33,341 bases of DNA, taken from the NCBI GenBank assembly GCA_945882015.1, contig CAMCVM010000003.1, positions 1-33,341 of the forward strand, given 5' to 3'. The notes beneath the pieces are model-generated. The model saw nothing but the letters and a program-made list of their open reading frames with translations. It did no database searches and was not told the origin of the DNA. The DNA is from a candidate division TM6 bacterium GW2011_GWF2_32_72. GTDB lineage: Bacteria; Babelota; Babeliae; Babelales; CAIQNR01. This document shows positions 27,708 to 33,341 of this stretch, one piece after another. The position numbers and the translations under genes are program-made. Each line of letters starts with the position of its first letter. Positions within the stretch are counted from its first letter, which is position 1.

Positions 27708-28856
27708 ATGATAAAAGTCTTTTTATTAGCACTTTTTTTACAAATATCTTTGCAGGCTGATCAGATAAAGCCAGGAAATAATGATATTCAGGTTCGTTCA
27801 ACTTTGAAAATGGATTACAAGAGCAGTTATCCATTAGAAGTATTTTTGCCTAAAAGTATGTCTAAAGAGCGCATTACCCGTGCTCTTATTGAACAACAGA
27901 TTAATTTTAATGGATTTACATTACCTGTAAAAGGTTATCTGCATACGTTTCCATCAATTACGATTGCAGAACTTTCTGATATTTTATTTGATTTGAAATT
28001 TAGAAAGTATCTTTTTGAAGAAGGTATTCTTGCAGTGCAATACAGTCTTGACAGAACATTGAATGGGCAATCAGTTAAAGTAACACTTTCTACTGAACCG
28101 TATGCAAAAATCTACCAATGTCCTTTGCCTGAAACTATCACCGTACAAGATAAGCAAGAAACTGGGTTGGTTTTAATTCAGTCAGTTCCTGAATGTACCG
28201 CATTAGGGTTGAACCAAGATGTTTGTAAGCAGTATGTTTCAGAGTATTATTGTGCTCGACAGAGTTTAAAAGCTTCTGATAAAAAAGGTCTTTATTATCA
28301 AGAGTCAACTTACGGGCAATTGCATAATGATGAAACAGATCAACATAAAGGGCCAATGCATTTTAAAATAATCAGTTATAAAGAAAGTGATAAAATTTAT
28401 ACATACGATTTAGAAGCACGGTTTGGAGATGCCAATATTGATTCTGTATTGGAAGAACGGAATTTAATTTCAAACGATGGACAACAGATGACCCATCCAG
28501 GTAAAGTTTCAAAATTAAATCGTGGTTTTGCAGTAGATTCACAAAATAGACCAATTGATCATCATGGATTATTGATTATTCCACCATGTAGCGGTATGAA
28601 CCTTAAAATGATTAATCAAAACCTGTTACGTGTTGAATGCACTTATGGAGATAATCCTGACCCTGCTGATAATATTATATTAGAAAGAATTATTGCCCAT
28701 AGAATAGATCTGGAAAAATCTACGCTTGTTGATTTTGCTGGCTTTCATTTTTCTAACTGTGCCCAAGCATTACAAGAAAATAAAAAAATAAAACTGTCTT
28801 GTACCGACAAAGATGGAAAACGAGTTGCTCCTCCTATAATAGTCTGCGAAAAATAA
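27708..28856 (+). CDS. Exported hypothetical protein with Cys-containing C-terminal domain (possible CVNH-like)
   Basis: Signal peptide MIKVFLLALFLQISLQA; C-terminal pattern C..L.RVEC......I.L..I...FSNC.......KLSC. Confidence 0.6.
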   Translation: MIKVFLLALFLQISLQADQIKPGNNDIQVRSTLKMDYKSSYPLEVFLPKSMSKERITRALIEQQINFNGFTLPVKGYLHTFPSITIAELSDILFDLKFRKYLFEEGILAVQYSLDRTLNGQSVKVTLSTEPYAKIYQCPLPETITVQDKQETGLVLIQSVPECTALGLNQDVCKQYVSEYYCARQSLKASDKKGLYYQESTYGQLHNDETDQHKGPMHFKIISYKESDKIYTYDLEARFGDANIDSVLEERNLISNDGQQMTHPGKVSKLNRGFAVDSQNRPIDHHGLLIIPPCSGMNLKMINQNLLRVECTYGDNPDPADNIILERIIAHRIDLEKSTLVDFAGFHFSNCAQALQENKKIKLSCTDKDGKRVAPPIIVCEK

Positions 28857-28863
28857 GATGAAC

Positions 28864-28893
28864 TTGAGCTTTTTTGAGTAACTGGAGTATACT
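28864..28893 (+). promoter_or_regulatory. sigma70-like promoter for the tol cluster
   Basis: TTGAGC - 18 nt - TATACT. Confidence 0.4.
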
Positions 28894-28929
28894 GCAAATG
28901 TTTATGAATTTGCTCAAAAAGGAAAAAGT

Positions 28930-29670
28930 ATGCGCGTATTATTAGGAAACGTTTTATGGAATCTGGTTGCTCAATCAGATATGATGACCAAAGCTATTTT
29001 ATTAGGACTACTGTTGTTGTCAGTAGTTTGTTGGACGATTGTTTTTTATAAACTTATTTTATTAAAAGTTAAAAAACAACAATTAAAAGACGTACTTGTA
29101 ACATTAGAAAAATTGGAAAATTATGACCAATTAGTTGCCACTGCTCGTACATTACACAAGACGTACCCAGGTCATTTACTCAACGCACAATCCAATCAGG
29201 CACAAAAAGTATTACAACGCGTTGTTAAAAGAGAATTTCTTGATTATGAATTAAAAGCACTTGATGAACAACGCTTTATGGTGCTTGATGAGATGATGTC
29301 TGTTGAAGAAAGCTATATATCATTACTTTCTGTAACTGCGGCAGTTGCGCCATTAATTGGGCTTTTTGGAACAGTCTGGGGCTTGACTCACTCATTTATT
29401 AGTATTAGTGAAAAACAAGTTGCAGATATTGTTACAATAGCTCCTGGTATTGCCGAAGCATTGCTTACTACCGTTGCAGGATTAATGGTTGCTATACCAG
29501 CAAGTGTAAGTTATTACTATATCAAAGGTGAAATCAATAAGGTTGAATTTGATCTTCAAAAGCTATCTGATATTGTCCATAATAGTGTTCGTATTACTTT
29601 ATTAGAAGGAAAAAGTGGCTATGAGATACCGATCACAGCGCAACAGACGCAAGCAACAGTCGCTTCCTGA
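28930..29670 (+). CDS. tolQ: TolQ/ExbB-family proton channel protein
   Basis: VTAAVAPLIGLFGTVWGLTHSF...IAPGIAEALLTTVAGLMVAIPA. Confidence 0.9.
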   Translation: MRVLLGNVLWNLVAQSDMMTKAILLGLLLLSVVCWTIVFYKLILLKVKKQQLKDVLVTLEKLENYDQLVATARTLHKTYPGHLLNAQSNQAQKVLQRVVKREFLDYELKALDEQRFMVLDEMMSVEESYISLLSVTAAVAPLIGLFGTVWGLTHSFISISEKQVADIVTIAPGIAEALLTTVAGLMVAIPASVSYYYIKGEINKVEFDLQKLSDIVHNSVRITLLEGKSGYEIPITAQQTQATVAS

Positions 29671-30061
29671 ATTAAATATTACACCGTTAATTGATACAGC
29701 TTTAACACTGTTAATTATTTTTATGGTTGCAACGCCAATGCTTAAAAAAGAACAAAATGCGTTGCAGATTGAGTTGCCAAAAGGCAATAGCAAAGAAGTT
29801 GCTGACACAAGAAATCAAGAATTAGTCGTAACGATTAGTAAAGATGGAAAAGATATAAAAATTGCGTTTAATGGTAAAATAGTTCAAGAAAAGCAATTAA
29901 TTGAGCAGCTTAAAAAATCGGTTTCAACTAAAGCACAAAAAACAGTATTTATACAAGCAGATACAGGTGCGCCTTATGGAAAAGTAATTGAGCTGATTGA
30001 CAAGATTAAGTATGTTGGAGGCGTTTCCTATGTTGCGTTGGCTACAACCGAAGCTGCCTGA
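29621..30061 (+). CDS. tolR: TolR/ExbD-family protein
   Basis: LPELNITPLIDTALTLLIIFMVATPM; overlaps tolQ. The track start is GTG 29615. Confidence 0.88.
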   Translation: MRYRSQRNRRKQQSLPELNITPLIDTALTLLIIFMVATPMLKKEQNALQIELPKGNSKEVADTRNQELVVTISKDGKDIKIAFNGKIVQEKQLIEQLKKSVSTKAQKTVFIQADTGAPYGKVIELIDKIKYVGGVSYVALATTEAA

Positions 30062-30833
30062 CAAGTATCTATTGTTAATAAAACTTTTTACCTTTTCTTC
30101 AGTGCTGCATACGGTTATCTGTTGCATGTTGTTTTTTTTGTATAACAATGTAGGCACCAGTACTCTTGTAGAAGTTCATGCAAGTAGTTCTCAAGCAGTT
30201 GTTCGTATGATCAGCTTTAATAAGCCAAAGCAATCGGGTAAATCTGGTTTAGCGATTAAAAAAGGTGTATCTGGGCAAAGCTCAAAAAAGAATACTTTAC
30301 AAGGCACGCAACAAAGGCCAAAGACAGCTTTAGGTAAATCAGCAGCACATAAAAAAACAAAAAAAAATACTCCAAAAAAAATAGAAAAAAAAGTTACTAA
30401 GCCTATTCTGCAACCACCTGCTCAAACAAAGCAAGAACCAAAAGTTATTGAAAAAAAAGTAGTGGTGCCAGAAAAAGTTATTGAGCAAGCAGTAGTAGTA
30501 CCCCAAACTGTAACTCCAGCTACACAAGAGGATACAACAATCGATGAGCAGCTTATAGAATATTTAACACCAAAAGAATATGAGCAAGCGTTGATTCAAG
30601 ATGCGTTAAAAGAAGCGATTGTGTCTGTATGGGCACCTCCTGCTGGAATGAGTGATACGCTTGTTTGTGAAGTGCTTTTAGCAGTCGGGTTTGATGGAAG
30701 TATGTTAGAGGCTAAAATTGAAAAAAAATCGGGCGTTTTAATTTATGATATCGCAGTTGAGCAAGCACTTACACAAGTAGTAATGCCACGCCAATTGTGG
30801 GGGAAAAAAGTAAAAATTGCTTTTAAACCGTAA
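30030..30833 (+). CDS. TolA/TonB-like protein
   Basis: N-terminal TM helix, Lys/Pro-rich linker, C-terminal TolA/TonB-like domain (LLAVGFDGSMLEAKIEKKSG...VEQAL). ATG 30030 is preferred to 29997. Confidence 0.75.
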   Translation: MLRWLQPKLPDKYLLLIKLFTFSSVLHTVICCMLFFLYNNVGTSTLVEVHASSSQAVVRMISFNKPKQSGKSGLAIKKGVSGQSSKKNTLQGTQQRPKTALGKSAAHKKTKKNTPKKIEKKVTKPILQPPAQTKQEPKVIEKKVVVPEKVIEQAVVVPQTVTPATQEDTTIDEQLIEYLTPKEYEQALIQDALKEAIVSVWAPPAGMSDTLVCEVLLAVGFDGSMLEAKIEKKSGVLIYDIAVEQALTQVVMPRQLWGKKVKIAFKP

Positions 30834-30841
30834 GGGTAAGT

Positions 30842-32080
30842 GTGAAGAAATTTATAAAATTAGTACTTTTATTAGTGGTGTTTAAAGCGCATCCATTAAG
30901 TATTAATGCTGATAAAACAGCAGCAGTAAAAATAATGGTTGTTGGGGTAGGGCATCATACTCATGCTTTAAAAGAATTATGTCAAGGCATAAAAAACAAT
31001 TTGCAATTTACTGGGCAATTTGAAGTTGCCATTGATTACATCGATCAGTTAACTGAAAAAAAACAAGTTCTGAGTTATCAGCCAAAAGCGGCTCTTTTAT
31101 TAACTGTTCTTTATAATGCGCATGATCATTATGTTGAATGGGGAATTTTTAATTGCAAAACAGGGGGGCGGTTAGAAAGTAAACGTGTTATGCAAAAAGA
31201 CCGATCTATACATCAGCTTGGAAATTTTCTTGCCGATGCGGCATTAGAAGTTTTAACAGGTCAAAAAGGACCATTTTGTGCAAAGCTTGTTTATTGTAAA
31301 GAAGATGTACAACAGAAAAAGTCTAAAACTCATTTATGCATAGCAGATTTTAACGGGCAACATGAAAAAGTTGTCCAGACCAGTAACTCTTTTTTAATTG
31401 CGCCTCGATGGAATGGCGATGATGTCATTTTGTATTCTGAATATACTCCCGTTAATATGCGGTTGATGGTTACTAATTGTAAAGGCGAAAAAGAAATAGC
31501 AACTGATTTTAATGGACTGAATATGCTTCCTGCTTTTTCTCAAGAAACTGATGATGTTGTGGTTTGCCTTTCAGTTGAAGGAAGCAGCCAAATTTATCGG
31601 TATCGTTATAATGCCAAAAGAAAGCGCCCAGAATATGTTCGGCTTACTTTTAATGAAGGGAATAATCTTTCGCCGTGTATTATTAAAGGTGGGGATATTG
31701 TGTTTTGTTCCGATTTTGAAACGAATCGACCACAAATTTATAGAATGGATAAGCAGGGCAAAAATATTACCTGTCTTTCTCAAGGTGGGTCTTGTACTTG
31801 TCCGGCCTATAGTTACGCCCAACATAAAATAGCCTATGCAAAGCTGGTTAACGGAATTTCGCAAATTATGGTGCATGATTTAAAATCAGGTTCAACAAAG
31901 CAGATAACACATGATCAAGCACATAAAGAAGAAGCTTCGTGGTCTCCTTGCGGTAATTATTTAGTATTTTCTGTCAGTGATAAAAAGACAAAGCGGTTAG
32001 CTATTGAAAGTTTGTTAACCAATCAACGAACATTTATTACAGGATCAGAATATCGCTATAGTTATCCCTGTTGGTCTTGA
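30842..32080 (+). CDS. tolB: TolB-like periplasmic beta-propeller protein
   Basis: Signal peptide, N-terminal TolB-like domain, repeats NRPQIYRMDKQGKNITCLSQGG and KEEASWSPCGNYLVFSV; GTG start; follows tolQ-tolR-tolA-like. Confidence 0.82.
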   Translation: MKKFIKLVLLLVVFKAHPLSINADKTAAVKIMVVGVGHHTHALKELCQGIKNNLQFTGQFEVAIDYIDQLTEKKQVLSYQPKAALLLTVLYNAHDHYVEWGIFNCKTGGRLESKRVMQKDRSIHQLGNFLADAALEVLTGQKGPFCAKLVYCKEDVQQKKSKTHLCIADFNGQHEKVVQTSNSFLIAPRWNGDDVILYSEYTPVNMRLMVTNCKGEKEIATDFNGLNMLPAFSQETDDVVVCLSVEGSSQIYRYRYNAKRKRPEYVRLTFNEGNNLSPCIIKGGDIVFCSDFETNRPQIYRMDKQGKNITCLSQGGSCTCPAYSYAQHKIAYAKLVNGISQIMVHDLKSGSTKQITHDQAHKEEASWSPCGNYLVFSVSDKKTKRLAIESLLTNQRTFITGSEYRYSYPCWS

Positions 32081-32105
32081 TTTGAGCCCACTTATAGCTC
32101 AAATC
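32079..32105. terminator. Perfect 9-bp inverted repeat at the tolB 3' end (GATTTGAGC-N9-GCTCAAATC)
   Basis: Stem starts inside the tolB TGA codon; no immediate T run. Confidence 0.4.
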
Positions 32106-32208
32106 ATCTAACATAAGCTTTTTATAATTTTGGCTATTGGTTTTATTTAAAACTTTTAGTAAATTTACAAATAGATGTAAATTTAATTTTTAAAAAAGAG
32201 GTTTGAGC

Positions 32209-33341
32209 ATGAAAAAAATATTAATTGTAAGTCTATTATTAGTTCAAGGTTTATGGGCAGCTGCGGCTGCAGATGGAGGTGCGCAACAGATAATTAAATT
32301 CAAGGCAGCTGATGGACAAATAGTTACTTATCAAGCTCCTGGATTTTCAGAAATGATTAATACGATGGTAAAAGATTTGCCTGCATCAGACCCAAATGAA
32401 ATAGTTGATCTGCCAGGTTTAACTGGTGCCGCTTTTGAATTAGTACTCGATTTATGCGGGGAAATGGAAAGTAATAACGGACTATTTAAGAATGTTTTAG
32501 TAGGGGTAATAAATAATAATCAAAATATGCTAGATCATTTGATTCAAGCAGCCTATGTATTACGCATCACAGTTGGACTTGAACATTTTATAGAAGCTTT
32601 GTCTATTGCTTGGCTTAATGCAAATCATACAGCATCAATTATTGTAGTGCAAAATGGCAGACAAGCTTGCGAAAAAATCGGGATTGGTACAGGTGCAAAG
32701 GGTAAAAATCTGGAACAACTTACTGTCGATATCTCCCGTTATGTTGGACCCGATACGCCTATTAATAATTTCCATTTAAGACCAGGCACTATTGCTCATT
32801 TAATCCATACTAATCGAATGCCTGCGATTGCTAATGCTCTATTAGATCTCTCAAATAGAGGGCTTACTGTTTGTGATGTATGGAGTATCCATCATGCACA
32901 AAGGCAGGATATTGGACGTCTTTTTCTTAATGATAACCAAATGACAGCTGTTCAGGCAAATGCCTTTGCAGGATTGAGTACTTTAACTTTTCTTGCCCTT
33001 ACTGCAAATCTTATCACAGATGTTGCGGCAGATACTTTTACTGGACTGCCTTCTTTAAATACTCTGTACCTTGATTACAATAAAATTAAAGCTATTGCAG
33101 CAAATGCTTTTGAAGGATTGAATAATTTAACTACTCTTTGGCTTAATGACAACTTGATTACAGCTTTTGTACCAGGTACTTTTGCAGGATTGAATAGTTT
33201 AGCTGTTCTTTTGCTTCATGAAAACGAGATTACAGTTGTAGAACCAAATATGTTTGCAGGATTGCCTGGTTTAAAACAACTTCTGCTGCGCGATAATCCG
33301 GAATTAAAATTGCATAATCCGGACAATTTAGCAGCTCTTAG
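32209..33341 (+). CDS. Secreted Skp1/BTB-POZ-like domain plus leucine-rich-repeat protein (3' end truncated by window)
   Basis: ATG after SD agagg; signal peptide MKKILIVSLLLVQGLWAAAAA; IIKFKAADGQIVTYQAPGFSEMINTMVKDL...VDLPGLTGAAFELVLDLC; C-terminal LRR units of 24 aa (LxxLxxLxLxxNxIxxxxxxxFxG). Confidence 0.8.
   Translation, partial: MKKILIVSLLLVQGLWAAAAADGGAQQIIKFKAADGQIVTYQAPGFSEMINTMVKDLPASDPNEIVDLPGLTGAAFELVLDLCGEMESNNGLFKNVLVGVINNNQNMLDHLIQAAYVLRITVGLEHFIEALSIAWLNANHTASIIVVQNGRQACEKIGIGTGAKGKNLEQLTVDISRYVGPDTPINNFHLRPGTIAHLIHTNRMPAIANALLDLSNRGLTVCDVWSIHHAQRQDIGRLFLNDNQMTAVQANAFAGLSTLTFLALTANLITDVAADTFTGLPSLNTLYLDYNKIKAIAANAFEGLNNLTTLWLNDNLITAFVPGTFAGLNSLAVLLLHENEITVVEPNMFAGLPGLKQLLLRDNPELKLHNPDNLAAL

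Noticed and set aside
1-33341. CRISPR arrays, transposases, integrases or phage genes
   Set aside because: No regularly spaced repeats, terminal inverted repeats or recombinase motifs seen; repeats found are short in-gene tandem repeats or LRR units.

Overview
AT-rich, gene-dense bacterial window with standard-code stops (TAA, TAG and TGA all end genes here). It looks like a host-associated Gram-negative lineage with reduced metabolism; Candidatus Dependentiae (TM6) is my best guess, by inference only. Core content: lon, four tandem NTT/TLC-type nucleotide transporters, rpsB, tRNA-Ser(GGA), a Sua5/TsaC-like gene, a beta-carbonic anhydrase, two exported Cys-rich paralogues, a flavodoxin-like protein, an interrupted beta-propeller-like gene, an ABC exporter, dnaX-der-hpf, dsbD, tRNA-Ala(GGC), a DUF1343/NamZ-like protein, two DUF4097-like proteins, cca, and tolQ-tolR-tolA-like-tolB. 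The most notable item is absent from the ORF track because it runs off the window: a secreted protein at 32209..33341 (partial) with a Skp1/BTB-POZ-like N-terminal domain followed by 24-aa leucine-rich repeats, a plausible eukaryote-like effector. Other points of interest are a possible pseudoknotted rpsB leader, a NamZ-like gene whose signal peptide has no ATG/GTG/TTG start, an in-frame amber stop in the beta-propeller-like gene, and a PPxY-containing Cys-rich exported pair. All homology calls were made by eye, with no database search.
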